From Legionella parisiensis (GTDB lineage: Bacteria; Pseudomonadota; Gammaproteobacteria; Legionellales; Legionellaceae): 64,000 bases of DNA. Each line of letters begins with the position of its first letter. Within the stretch, counting starts at the first letter, position 1. The notes under the pieces are model-generated. The model saw nothing but the letters and a program-made list of their open reading frames with translations. It ran no database searches and had not been told where the DNA came from. Location: contig NZ_LNYQ01000013.1 in assembly GCF_001467945.1 (NCBI RefSeq), positions 62,001 to 126,000 of the forward strand, in the 5' to 3' direction. Of this stretch, positions 1 to 9,450 are shown one piece after another. Position numbers and translations under genes: made by a program.

Positions 1-2016
1 TTCACTATATGGGAATAAAACTAGATTTGCCTTTTTATGAACTGAATCAATTAAGTCTTTATTTAAATTAATGTGAAAAAGCTGGCTATTCTCATCTTTG
101 GTGATTAAATCAGCGAGTACTTTTTCTTTTGCTAAAACGAAACTTATATGGTCTGCAGGAAGCTGTCTCCTTATGAAACGCACAGGTCTTCCCATAAAAG
201 AGTACCAGTCTTCTTTTTCAGGTCCTGTCAATCTTGAGATGATAAGTTCATTTAAATCGATATCAAGTTGGGTCATATAAGGCTTGAGAAGCTTATAGTA
301 TTTTGTTAGTTCTTTCTTGATTTCGGGGGGGAGTTGATACAAACGAAGGTTGTTATAACCTATGTCTTTTAATAGGGTAAAAAATTGCGTGCATGCGATA
401 GATGCTTTTTGAATCTTGTGCAGTTTTTTATTGGCTTTATCAATCCTTTTATAAGTCATTTCCAATCTTAATTCGATAAATCGAGAGTCTTCTATCTCAA
501 GTAACTCTTCCCCTTTTGCCTTAAAATCAATTGCTTTTTTAGGTAAATAGAGTATTTTATCATACAGGGATTTGATCTTCTCCATAAGAGGAACAGACAA
601 AGTACCAGGCTTAAGCATGGCGTAATCTTCGATTTTATCGACTAAACCAAATAAAGTAGGTAACACCTCATATTTAAGTTGTGCTAATTTTACACGGACT
701 AAATCTTGAGATGATTCACTAAGCTCTCCTATCTGCTCCAAAGAACTCATCGATAAAGTGATTATATTGCTAATTATATGAATGTAATTTAAAAACTTAA
801 GTGAAACAAAAACACTGTTTCCTTTTAAGTTTTCTATATCATTCAATAAGTTAAGTGCGGCTTTTTGTAGCTTATCCAGCTTTTCTTGATTTAGCTTGGG
901 TTCAGACTCTTTAATTTGCGAAGAAAATTGTTCTATGTAATGGGTTAATTTATCAATGTAGCTTGGTAGGACGGCACTGAATTGAGTAAGAAAATTATAA
1001 TCTACATCTCCACTAAGGGGGCGTAGCTGATCTACTGCGATTCCAGCTACTTCACCTACTTTATAGGCTAGCGGCATAGGTTCAAGTGCTTTTACTATAG
1101 CTTCTTTCTCATTCGCATGTTTTTCTGCAAAAGATTGTATTTGGCTGAATATAGGCAGAAGAAGGGATAATTCCTCTTGAAACATGTCTCTGAGATCCAC
1201 ATCTAAATGAGTCAGCAGATAACTTGCTTTGTAAGCCAGGTCTATGGTTTTACCGTAGAGTAATTTGAGATCAGAACCGCTTCGCTTTATGTTTCTGACA
1301 TCTATGTTTTCCAAATCTAAAAAGGTCAGGCGTGCATAGTAAAGCGCATTGATGAGCTTTTTAATTTGAGAAATATTATCAGGATCGAGAGAGTAATTAG
1401 AAAAAGGGGCCCACGATATATGGCCTTTTCTTGAAGTGGCTGACAGAATTCGTGCTTTAAAAGCATCCACTACAAAAGGGAATGTATGATTTCTTTTTGA
1501 TGTAACCTCAAAAATCTCGGGGATAAAAGGCTCTAAGTCTTTAGGAGAAAATCCCGGGTTTAAATTAATTTTGAGTTCTTCGTTTTGGATTACAGCAGTG
1601 ACTAATTTACCCGTGGGATCGAAAACTGTGTATTCAAGACCTGCTTTGACTCTACGTACATAAAAGGAGCCTTTTTCCAGTTTTTCGCCCTCAGTCATCA
1701 AAACAATTTTGTAGGTAAATGGCGATGGGGCGTCAAGCTCTTCTAAAATGGCATCTTTGATCGTTTTTTTGTCTGGCGTGATGACTGAATAGGCTATTTT
1801 TCCCAGTTGTTCCCTTATGTATATCTTTCCGGGTTTTAACTCTGTTTCATCGGACATGAAGCAAAATTCATAGCGAGGAAAATAAGGAATTATGCGAGGA
1901 TTAACGTGCTTGCTGTATAGAATGTCGAAAATTTTAGTGTCAATTCTCTCCAGTAATTTAGATATCTGGTTCTGCTTAAATGACTCTAATAATTTTATAT
2001 ATTCTTCAAATATCAT
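1..2016 (-). CDS. SidH/SdhA-like Dot/Icm effector, 3' end missing
   Basis: The frame is open from the ATG at 2016 to the left edge, giving 672 codons without a stop; the C-terminus lies outside the window. The protein is hydrophilic, almost wholly helical and rich in Leu, Lys and Glu, with no signal peptide or membrane segment. A beta-rich looking N-terminal part (about residues 40-170) precedes long helical, coiled-coil-like stretches. The overall style, with a helical repeat followed by a conserved-looking AVDQLRP stretch near residue 335, resembles the large SidH/SdhA effectors of Legionella. SdhA maintains the Legionella vacuole and is far longer than the piece seen here. The family call is inference from style and gene neighbourhood, not alignment. 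Confidence 0.55.
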   Translation of the reverse strand, partial: MIFEEYIKLLESFKQNQISKLLERIDTKIFDILYSKHVNPRIIPYFPRYEFCFMSDETELKPGKIYIREQLGKIAYSVITPDKKTIKDAILEELDAPSPFTYKIVLMTEGEKLEKGSFYVRRVKAGLEYTVFDPTGKLVTAVIQNEELKINLNPGFSPKDLEPFIPEIFEVTSKRNHTFPFVVDAFKARILSATSRKGHISWAPFSNYSLDPDNISQIKKLINALYYARLTFLDLENIDVRNIKRSGSDLKLLYGKTIDLAYKASYLLTHLDVDLRDMFQEELSLLLPIFSQIQSFAEKHANEKEAIVKALEPMPLAYKVGEVAGIAVDQLRPLSGDVDYNFLTQFSAVLPSYIDKLTHYIEQFSSQIKESEPKLNQEKLDKLQKAALNLLNDIENLKGNSVFVSLKFLNYIHIISNIITLSMSSLEQIGELSESSQDLVRVKLAQLKYEVLPTLFGLVDKIEDYAMLKPGTLSVPLMEKIKSLYDKILYLPKKAIDFKAKGEELLEIEDSRFIELRLEMTYKRIDKANKKLHKIQKASIACTQFFTLLKDIGYNNLRLYQLPPEIKKELTKYYKLLKPYMTQLDIDLNELIISRLTGPEKEDWYSFMGRPVRFIRRQLPADHISFVLAKEKVLADLITKDENSQLFHINLNKDLIDSVHKKANLVLFPYSE

Positions 2017-2170
2017 TACAGATAGCCTAATGAAGTCATAAGTTGTATGCTGTTAATATTCGCCGGCATTAAGAATATCACAGTTTGGTGATATTTTCGC
2101 CTGTTATTCTCGATAAATCAATGACTGATTTTTGGATATTTCCAGTGTGTTTTAAAAAAATCGAGTTAAG

Positions 2171-2644
2171 CTAAGAGATTATTTTTACTGACAATTCTAA
2201 AATAAATTCTGCTACCACTTCTGTCATGCCAGGGTAATCTGTATAAGCCTTGATCTGAATAGGTCGCGTCACTCGCTCTCCAGTTTTTTGAGACTCCTCT
2301 AACATGGTTTTGACTTTTGCTCCTTCATGACAAACGAAATAAACATCAGATTCAGGCCTACGTAAAAATTGTGCTTGAAAAGATTTAAAAACAAGGGAGA
2401 CTCTAAGATGTTTTTGTGACGCATGATAAAAAGCATGTAAACCTCCTGCTAAGTCAGCGCCAGCACATAAGGCTCCGAAATACATGGAATGTAAATGATT
2501 GCGACTTCGTCTTTTTAAGGGCAGACAAACAATAATGTCAGTATCCGTGAGTTGGAGGAGTCGTGGCCGTAAATAACCGAGCATGGGTACTTTAAAATGG
2601 CTAAATGTCCAGAGAAAAAATTTAAAACGAGTTAAGGTATTCAT
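2171..2644 (-). CDS. DUF4442 hotdog-fold protein (PaaI-like thioesterase relative)
   Basis: This 157-residue cytoplasmic protein has the DUF4442 pattern: an N-terminal helix, then RNHLHSMYFGALCAGADLAGG around residues 47-67. That matches the N-H-x-x-x-M-x-x-G-A core of the hotdog fold found in acyl-CoA thioesterases of the PaaI type. The later half carries the strands expected of the fold. The canonical catalytic Asp/Glu of active PaaI enzymes cannot be placed with certainty, so the substrate is unknown. It stands alone between the effector-like gene and uvrA, and is transcribed away from uvrA. Confidence 0.75.
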   Translation of the reverse strand: MNTLTRFKFFLWTFSHFKVPMLGYLRPRLLQLTDTDIIVCLPLKRRSRNHLHSMYFGALCAGADLAGGLHAFYHASQKHLRVSLVFKSFQAQFLRRPESDVYFVCHEGAKVKTMLEESQKTGERVTRPIQIKAYTDYPGMTEVVAEFILELSVKIIS

Positions 2645-2974
2645 GAATTTTCCTTTTTACCCATAGATACATTTTATTGTTACTTTATCTATCAAGAGTA
2701 AGTGGAGGTATGAAAAATATGAGCCATAACAGAATCCTTGTAAAAAACTTCATATTAAAGTCCGATTAATTTTTTAAAAAGAATAAATTAAGGTTTTCAT
2801 TGTAGTATATATTTTGTAGTAAAAATATGTCTCTAACAACTTTTGTAAGGTAAAAGTTTGAAGGTTGAAATAGATTTGAATGTGATTTTTTATTTTTTTG
2901 CGTATAATTATATAGTTTTGTAGCCGCGAAATATAAAATCAAGCTCAGTTGTTTAAACCAAAATATCGAATTTT
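2645..2974. other. Divergent AT-rich intergenic region upstream of uvrA
   Basis: This 330-base gap separates the DUF4442 gene (minus) from uvrA (plus). It is very AT-rich. A perfect TATAAT lies at 2903-2908, about 65 bases before the uvrA start. No convincing -35 hexamer sits at 16-18 bases, the nearest being TGTGAT at 2881-2886. No coding frame, RNA gene or hairpin was seen. The bases before the uvrA ATG do not contain a recognisable Shine-Dalgarno sequence. Confidence 0.4.
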
Positions 2975-5803
2975 ATGCAAACTATCACCATACGTGGTGC
3001 AAGAACCCACAATCTTAAAAATCTCGACTTGGATTTGCCACGTGATCAATTAATTGTAATTACGGGTTTATCTGGTTCAGGAAAGTCTTCTTTAGCCTTT
3101 GATACTTTATATGCAGAAGGGCAGCGTCGTTATGTGGAGTCATTATCCGCTTATGCGCGGCAATTTCTAGCAATGATGGAAAAACCTGACGTTGATTCAA
3201 TAGAGGGCTTATCTCCGGCAATTTCTATTGAGCAAAAAGCCACTTCCCACAATCCTCGTTCCACAGTGGGTACTATTACCGAAATTTATGATTATTTACG
3301 TTTACTTTATGCTCGTGTAGGTGAGCCTCGTTGCCCTACACACCACGTTAGCTTGCATGCGCAAACGATTAGTCAGATGGTGGATCACGTTTTAGCTTTA
3401 CCTACTGACAGTAAAGTGATGATTTTGGCTCCAGTTGTACGTGAACGCAAAGGAGAGCAGGTCCAGTTGTTGCAGCAATTGCAAGCTCAAGGTTATGTAC
3501 GTGCGCGTATTGATGGCACGCTTTATGAGTTGGATTCTCCCCCTAAGCTTGGTTTACGCACGAAACATACCATTGAAGTCGTTGTGGACCGTTTTAAAGT
3601 CAGACCTGATATTGCTCAGCGTTTAAGTGAGTCATTTGAAAATGCTTTAAATTTGGCAGAAGGCCTTGCAATAGTGGCTTCCATGGATGAGCAATTTGAC
3701 GATCTCGTTTTTTCTTCCAAATTTGCTTGTCCTGAATGTGGATACAGCCTTAGTGAGTTAGAACCCAGGCTTTTTTCTTTTAACAATCCTGTAGGAGCTT
3801 GTCCTGCTTGCGATGGGTTAGGGGTTGATCAGTTTTTTGATCCCGAACGGGTCATCCTTGATCCAACTGTGAGTTTGGCCGAGGGTGCTATCCGCGGGTG
3901 GGATAAAAAAACTACTTATTATTTTTCGATGCTTGAGTCGCTCGCGCAACATTATGGCTTTGAGACCCATACAGCATTTTGTGATTTGCCGGAAGAAGTG
4001 CGCCAAATTGTTCTATATGGTAGTGGACGTGAAATTATAGACTTTCATTACCATCGACCCAATGGCGGTTATATGGTAAAGCGACATGCATTCGAAGGAA
4101 TTATTCCGAATATGCAGCGGCGTTATCGTGAGTCTGATTCGGGAATGATTCGTGAAGAGCTTGCTAAATATTTATCATCGCGTCCTTGTCAGAGTTGTCA
4201 TGGTACACGATTACGCGAAGAGGCAAGACACGTATTTATTGATGATAAAAATTTGCCTGAAATTACTGCATATCCCATTGAAAGAGCTTATGTATTTTTT
4301 AAAAATTTACGGATGACAGGATATAAAGGTGAAATTGCGACAAAAATTAATAAGGAAATTGTTGAGCGATTAGGATTTTTGGTCAATGTAGGTCTGGACT
4401 ACCTATCATTAACTCGTAGTGCTGAAACTCTATCCGGCGGGGAAGCGCAGCGTATTCGTTTAGCCAGTCAGATTGGCTCAGGCCTGGTTGGTGTCATGTA
4501 TATCTTGGATGAACCCTCTATTGGATTGCATCAACGAGATAATGATCGGTTATTAAAAACATTGATGCATTTACGGAATCTGGGAAATACGGTCATCGTT
4601 GTAGAACATGATGAGGATGCGATTCGAAGTGCTGATTATGTCCTGGATATAGGGCCGGGGGCGGGGGTACATGGTGGTGAAATTGTTGCTCACGGCACGC
4701 CACAAGAAATTATGCAATCGCCAATTTCATTGACAGGGCAATATTTATCCGGGAAACAATCCATAGCGATACCAGACACGCGGTTAGCCGTTAATACCGA
4801 AAAAATGATTCATTTGAAAGGAGTCGTTTGTAATAATTTACTTGATGTCGATGTCAGTATTCCTTTGGGTTTGCTTACCTGCATTACGGGCGTTTCGGGG
4901 TCAGGTAAATCGAGCCTGATCAATGATACTTTATATCCCAGCGCTGCGAATCTGTTAAATAGGGCAAGTTTATTTACTCCTGGCTCAGTCAAGGAGATTA
5001 CTGGTTTAAATTTATGCGATAAAGTAATTGATATTGATCAAAGCCCGATTGGCAGAACTCCTCGTTCCAATCCTGCTACATATACCGGTATCTTTACTCA
5101 TATCCGAGAATTATTTGCAGCAACTCCTGAATCCAGAGCACGTGGTTATCAGCCTGGACGTTTTAGCTTTAATGTCCGTGGTGGACGCTGTGAAGCCTGT
5201 CAGGGGGATGGCCTTATTAAAGTTGAAATGCACTTTTTGCCTGATATTTATGTATCATGTGATGTATGCAAGGGAAAGCGTTACAATCGAGAAACTCTTG
5301 ATATTCATTATAAAGGTAAAAATATTCACGAAGTTTTAGAAATGACTGTTGAGGATGCAAGTCATTTTTTTGCAGCGATTCCAGCATTAGCCAGAAAGTG
5401 TCAGACTTTGATGGATGTTGGTTTGTCTTATATTAAATTGGGACAAAGTGCGACTACTCTTTCCGGAGGTGAAGCCCAGAGAATTAAGTTATCCCGTGAG
5501 CTATCAAAAAGGGATACAGGAAGTACTTTATATATTCTCGATGAGCCTACGACAGGATTGCATTTTCATGATACCAAGCAGTTATTGGCAGTATTATTCC
5601 GTTTGCGGTCGCAAGGGAATACGATTGTAATTATTGAACATAATTTGGATGTGATCAAGACAGCAGATTGGATTATTGATCTGGGACCTGAAGGCGGCAG
5701 CAAAGGTGGGCGTATTGTGGCAACAGGGACGCCAGAGCAAGTTGCTCAATGCGCTGGATCTTATACGGGACAATTTTTGAAACCTATTTTGAATGCGCGA
5801 TAA
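2975..5803 (+). CDS. uvrA: Excinuclease ABC subunit A
   Basis: UvrA is the damage-sensing ATPase of nucleotide excision repair; it dimerises, loads UvrB on damaged DNA and then leaves. At 942 residues it has the usual length. Both ABC ATPase modules are visible: Walker [10 protein letters not shown] at 31-39 and GVSGSGKSS in the second half, with [12 protein letters not shown] and [12 protein letters not shown] signatures each followed by an ILDEP Walker B. Zinc modules are seen as CPECGYS...CPAC (about 250-280) and CEACQGDG...CDVCKGKR. The start is fixed by the family N-terminus [11 protein letters not shown] directly after the ATG. It appears monocistronic. Confidence 0.98.
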   Translation: MQTITIRGARTHNLKNLDLDLPRDQLIVITGLSGSGKSSLAFDTLYAEGQRRYVESLSAYARQFLAMMEKPDVDSIEGLSPAISIEQKATSHNPRSTVGTITEIYDYLRLLYARVGEPRCPTHHVSLHAQTISQMVDHVLALPTDSKVMILAPVVRERKGEQVQLLQQLQAQGYVRARIDGTLYELDSPPKLGLRTKHTIEVVVDRFKVRPDIAQRLSESFENALNLAEGLAIVASMDEQFDDLVFSSKFACPECGYSLSELEPRLFSFNNPVGACPACDGLGVDQFFDPERVILDPTVSLAEGAIRGWDKKTTYYFSMLESLAQHYGFETHTAFCDLPEEVRQIVLYGSGREIIDFHYHRPNGGYMVKRHAFEGIIPNMQRRYRESDSGMIREELAKYLSSRPCQSCHGTRLREEARHVFIDDKNLPEITAYPIERAYVFFKNLRMTGYKGEIATKINKEIVERLGFLVNVGLDYLSLTRSAETLSGGEAQRIRLASQIGSGLVGVMYILDEPSIGLHQRDNDRLLKTLMHLRNLGNTVIVVEHDEDAIRSADYVLDIGPGAGVHGGEIVAHGTPQEIMQSPISLTGQYLSGKQSIAIPDTRLAVNTEKMIHLKGVVCNNLLDVDVSIPLGLLTCITGVSGSGKSSLINDTLYPSAANLLNRASLFTPGSVKEITGLNLCDKVIDIDQSPIGRTPRSNPATYTGIFTHIRELFAATPESRARGYQPGRFSFNVRGGRCEACQGDGLIKVEMHFLPDIYVSCDVCKGKRYNRETLDIHYKGKNIHEVLEMTVEDASHFFAAIPALARKCQTLMDVGLSYIKLGQSATTLSGGEAQRIKLSRELSKRDTGSTLYILDEPTTGLHFHDTKQLLAVLFRLRSQGNTIVIIEHNLDVIKTADWIIDLGPEGGSKGGRIVATGTPEQVAQCAGSYTGQFLKPILNAR

Positions 5804-5942
5804 TTTTTCGGCCTGGAATTGACGATACTATTGTCTTGACCAATGGTGCGATTTTATGTGCCTCGCTAATTAGATACTTCATTGTCTGCTTTTCGGTGCT
5901 CTAAAACCAGTTTAGCTTAATCAAGTGGATTGTCGACGGATT

Positions 5943-6500
5943 TTAGATGCGCGCGTTCATGATATTGCATTTCTTTAAATAGTTGTATGCATAAAAGCAA
6001 GCTGGTAAGAGTAATGCCCAAGTAATTCCCACCAAAAAATAGAATGGATAGGCGTTTTCGATAACTACTATATTGCATGCCTCGCCAATTTTATAGGCAA
6101 ATGGCATTAAAAAAAGGATAAGCAGGAACCAAATAAAATAGTAATGTATCAATTTTTCATTAAGAAAAATAAGATTCAATCCGAAACTTAACCATATGCA
6201 AATCATCCATGGCGCTGTAAAATAAGAACTAAAAGGATTTGCTTTAAAATAAATATAGTTTTGATGCAGCCAAATCATATCAGTAATTGAGCCAATAAAG
6301 CCGATAAGAAGTGCAAAATATAAAGCATTTAGGTAAGGCAATCGATTAATTGACTGCCAGGCGATTTGTACAGCAATAAATAAGAACCCACTTATTGGTC
6401 CAAGATATACATTATTTTGTGCTGCGAAATAGAAACAAGCTATCCAGCATAAATAGTAAGATATAAAATGGATACACCATCCAACTTTATTTTTACTCAT
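5943..6500 (-). CDS. DUF2878 integral membrane protein
   Basis: This protein of about 185 residues has five or six hydrophobic helices and the size and pattern of the DUF2878 family, whose biochemical role is unknown. I place the start at the ATG at 6500 because a GGAAGAG ribosome-binding sequence lies eight bases upstream. A GTG at 6509 would add three residues but sits too close to that site. It is convergent with uvrA and divergent from lemA, so it is probably transcribed alone. Confidence 0.65.
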   Translation of the reverse strand: MSKNKVGWCIHFISYYLCWIACFYFAAQNNVYLGPISGFLFIAVQIAWQSINRLPYLNALYFALLIGFIGSITDMIWLHQNYIYFKANPFSSYFTAPWMICIWLSFGLNLIFLNEKLIHYYFIWFLLILFLMPFAYKIGEACNIVVIENAYPFYFLVGITWALLLPACFYAYNYLKKCNIMNARI

Positions 6501-6609
6501 CGCGCTCACTCTTCCGGTTTACTTCAACAAAATCCTCAGAAATTCCCCTGTTTTTTTTATCATTTTCGATCTATAACTAAATTGTAGAAAATTTTACATA
6601 GGAAGAAAA

Positions 6610-7191
6610 ATGAGTACTTTTTTTATTGCCCTTATCATTATTGTAGTACTTATATTTTTATGGGCTATTAGCATCTACAATACCCTAATTCAATTAATTG
6701 AGGCGATTAATAACGACAAAAAACAAATAGATATCCAACTGGATCGTCGCTTTAAGGTATTTGAGTCTTTAATCGAAGCTGTAAAAAAATACATGGATTA
6801 TGAGCAGACCACCTTAAAGGATGTAGTGGCTTTGCGTAATCAAGCTCAAGCAGCTAAAGCTTCAGGGGATGAACAGGGGCGCATTGCTGCAGAAAACCAA
6901 ATTTCACAGATTGCATCTGGGCTTAATTTAGTATTTGAAAATTATCCTGATTTGAAAGCAAGTCAAAATGTCATGCAATTGCAGGAAGAAATCGTCAATA
7001 CCGAAAATAAATTGGCTTATTCTAAGCAGGCTTATAACGATGGTGTAGAACGTTATTACGCTAAAAAGAAATCGTTCTTTGAGTCCATGGTGGTGTCCAT
7101 GTTTGCTTCTGCTCTTGATAAAGACTTTGTTTACTGGGGGCTCCCTGAAGAACAGATTCAAGCGAAAGAAGACTATACCGTAAAATTTTGA
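6610..7191 (+). CDS. lemA: LemA family protein
   Basis: This 193-residue LemA-type protein has one N-terminal membrane helix (about residues 4-22, starting FFIALIIIVVLIFLW). It is followed by a long antiparallel helical bundle with the family's YNTLIQL, ENQISQIASGLNLVFENYPDLKA and YNDGVERYY landmarks. LemA proteins are membrane-anchored and often occur beside HtpX-like proteases, as here: htpX begins 9 bases after this stop. The exact function is unsettled, and a link to membrane protein quality control is inferred from the pairing. A GGAAG ribosome-binding sequence precedes the ATG. Confidence 0.9.
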   Translation: MSTFFIALIIIVVLIFLWAISIYNTLIQLIEAINNDKKQIDIQLDRRFKVFESLIEAVKKYMDYEQTTLKDVVALRNQAQAAKASGDEQGRIAAENQISQIASGLNLVFENYPDLKASQNVMQLQEEIVNTENKLAYSKQAYNDGVERYYAKKKSFFESMVVSMFASALDKDFVYWGLPEEQIQAKEDYTVKF

Positions 7192-7200
7192 GTTTAGAAT

Positions 7201-8223
7201 ATGAGTCTTGAAGACTATCATGGCGGCGTAGCGGATTGGCGTGCGCAAATAAAATTGAATCAACGCAAGACACGTGCGGTCATCGCCTTTTTTGTTGCCA
7301 TTTTTTTTGCTGTGGGTTTCGTTGCTGATTTATTTGTTTTGCAATCGACCTACCCACAGGTCCCTTTACAGCAAATTTTTCTGGCTTTGATTCGGCTGCA
7401 GGTCACTCCCTATGCGACTCTTCTTATGGTTGGTTTCGCCGTAGTATCATTGTTAATAACATATGCATTTTACGATCGCATTATGTTATTAGGTACCGAA
7501 TATCGTGAGATTACACCCCAAACAGCCAAAGATTTGCAGGAACAACAATTATATAATGTAGTCGAGGAAATGAAGGTCGCTGCCGGTTTGCAGTATATAC
7601 CCAAAGTTTATATTATCGAAGCAGATTATATGAATGCGTTTGCAAGCGGGTATAGTGAAAAATCAGCAATGGTTGCAATTACTAGAGGCTTAATAGAAAA
7701 GTTGAATAGGGCAGAATTGCAAGCAGTAATGGCGCATGAGTTAAGTCATATCCGTCACTATGATATTAAGCTAACCCTAATGGTTGCGGTATTGAGTAAT
7801 ATTCTTTTGATTGCGGTGGATATACTGTTTTATTCTGCAGTATTTAAGCGAGATGGAAGACGTGGAGACAATCGATTATTGATGGTTATTATTGTTCTTC
7901 GTTATGTCTTGCCTTTAATTACTATTTTGTTGACCTTATTCTTAAGTCGAACACGTGAATATATGGCTGATGCGGGTTGCGTAGAGTTAATGCGTGATAA
8001 TGAACCTTTAGCTCGGGCGTTACTGAAAATTAGCGACGATCATCAGCAAAATGCGGAGCATTATTCAGCGGAATACGGTAATACGCCTCATGAGCAGGTA
8101 AGGCAGGCATCATATCTATTTAACCCATCGGATATTGATCCTGTGAAATCTTTAAGCAATGCTTTTGCAACACATCCTTCGATTGAGCAACGCTTAGGGG
8201 CTTTAGGATTTAAGCGTAAATGA
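7201..8223 (+). CDS. htpX: HtpX-like membrane zinc metalloprotease (M48)
   Basis: This 340-residue membrane endopeptidase is of family M48. Two N-terminal membrane helices (about residues 27-50 and 75-98) precede the cytosolic protease domain. The zinc-binding AVMAHELSHIRHYD motif (HExxH) lies near residue 177-190. The third ligand is expected in SRTREYMADAGCVEL around residue 257, between two further hydrophobic segments. The family degrades damaged membrane proteins. It is co-oriented with lemA at a 9-base gap, forming a two-gene operon. Confidence 0.9.
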   Translation: MSLEDYHGGVADWRAQIKLNQRKTRAVIAFFVAIFFAVGFVADLFVLQSTYPQVPLQQIFLALIRLQVTPYATLLMVGFAVVSLLITYAFYDRIMLLGTEYREITPQTAKDLQEQQLYNVVEEMKVAAGLQYIPKVYIIEADYMNAFASGYSEKSAMVAITRGLIEKLNRAELQAVMAHELSHIRHYDIKLTLMVAVLSNILLIAVDILFYSAVFKRDGRRGDNRLLMVIIVLRYVLPLITILLTLFLSRTREYMADAGCVELMRDNEPLARALLKISDDHQQNAEHYSAEYGNTPHEQVRQASYLFNPSDIDPVKSLSNAFATHPSIEQRLGALGFKRK

Positions 8224-8347
8224 AAAACTCTAAAATAAAACAATGATTAGAGAATCTGTGTGACTCTGTTCTTGTATAATCGTATCTTTTAAGTTTATGA
8301 TTATACCCCAAAAGTGAATACCTTCTCTGAAAAGGAATTTAGATGTG

Positions 8348-9322
8348 ATGAAAATACAATCCTTAATTTTATCAGTTTTTTTCATATGCAATGGATTCTG
8401 CGTTAATGCAAATACCTTATCAAAAGATGAAACAACAAATAACACAAAGATTGCGGAGTATCTGAAGAAAATAACACCAGAATTTCTCTATGGATATACC
8501 GATTTTAATTTTGATTCAACCTCAGGTGCAAATTTTAACCGGTATAACGGACATTCAAATCTTTATTCTGCAGGAGCTGACCACATTTCCTTGGGTCAGA
8601 CTATGATGGCAGGTATTTATTATTTTAGAGTTAATAGTGCGCTTAGCTCTGAGTTTTTATTAAACCCAGGATTTGTAACAACCTCAGACCAGACCATACA
8701 TAACAATACAATTTTCGGCCATATATTTAAAGTGTTCACTCCTCATATTTATGCTGATGTATCAGGAGGTTATGGTTACAATAAATTTAATACGGTAACC
8801 GAAATTGTGATGGCTCCAACCCCGTTAATCGCTCAAGCAACTAATAATAATGACAACTGGTTTATCAGCGTAAATGGAATTTATAGAAAAACGTGGAAAC
8901 AGTTGCTCATGAGAGCTAATCTCGGGGTGTTGTACAGTGAAATTAATACTGGAAGGTATAATTATTTTTTCCCATCTACTGCTATATTTCAAGTGATTGA
9001 GCCATTAACAAATAAAGCTACTTTAATTTTGGAAAATATAGAGTTGGGTTATTTTGTTAAGCCCTCAGTAATGCCTTTCATTAGCGGTGGATTAATTCAA
9101 GTAGCCCAATTTTCAAATAGTCGTCCACTTATCGATCCTGCAAGCATAATAAACGGTTCTCTTCCTCAATTGAACATGGATAAAAGCGGGTTTCGTGTAG
9201 GCGGGGGTATTGCCATAACTTATAAAAATGCAACCATTCGTGTTGAGGAAAAATATTATAATGCCAGTGGAATTTTTCAGAGTTATCAAACTTTAGCTGC
9301 ATTAGAATATAAGTTTGCTTAA
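8348..9322 (+). CDS. Secreted outer-membrane beta-barrel protein
   Basis: This 324-residue protein has a signal peptide (cleavage expected near residue 20, after the FCVNA region). The rest is alternating hydrophobic/polar strands with many aromatic residues, ending in LAALEYKFA as a membrane barrel strand. The pattern resembles the translocator barrel of autotransporter-like proteins, but there is no passenger domain long enough to call a true autotransporter. The ATG at 8348 follows AAGGAA; a GTG one codon upstream (8345) is also possible. Its role is unknown. A hairpin at 9345-9380 follows the gene. Confidence 0.6.
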   Translation: MKIQSLILSVFFICNGFCVNANTLSKDETTNNTKIAEYLKKITPEFLYGYTDFNFDSTSGANFNRYNGHSNLYSAGADHISLGQTMMAGIYYFRVNSALSSEFLLNPGFVTTSDQTIHNNTIFGHIFKVFTPHIYADVSGGYGYNKFNTVTEIVMAPTPLIAQATNNNDNWFISVNGIYRKTWKQLLMRANLGVLYSEINTGRYNYFFPSTAIFQVIEPLTNKATLILENIELGYFVKPSVMPFISGGLIQVAQFSNSRPLIDPASIINGSLPQLNMDKSGFRVGGGIAITYKNATIRVEEKYYNASGIFQSYQTLAALEYKFA

Positions 9323-9344
9323 GTCCCCCTTTAGACGATTAAGG

Positions 9345-9380
9345 GCCTCGCAACTCAACCTGTTGAATTGTCAACGAGGC
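9345..9380. repeat. Inverted repeat after the beta-barrel gene
   Basis: GCCTCG at 9345-9350 pairs with CGAGGC at 9375-9380, and a second nested stem CTCAAC/GTTGA can form inside. No U-run follows directly, so it is either a weak terminator of the barrel gene or an RNA-stabilising hairpin ahead of the cyclase gene. Confidence 0.4.
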
Positions 9381-9450
9381 ACCTCGGTGTAATTTATCTT
9401 TGCCCACTTTTTGAGGTTTTGTTAAGGAAAGTATTTAAGGACAATATTTA

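Noticed and set aside
98..280. Plus-strand 60-codon frame
   Set aside because: Lies wholly inside the long minus-strand effector-like frame and has no ribosome-binding sequence or family resemblance.
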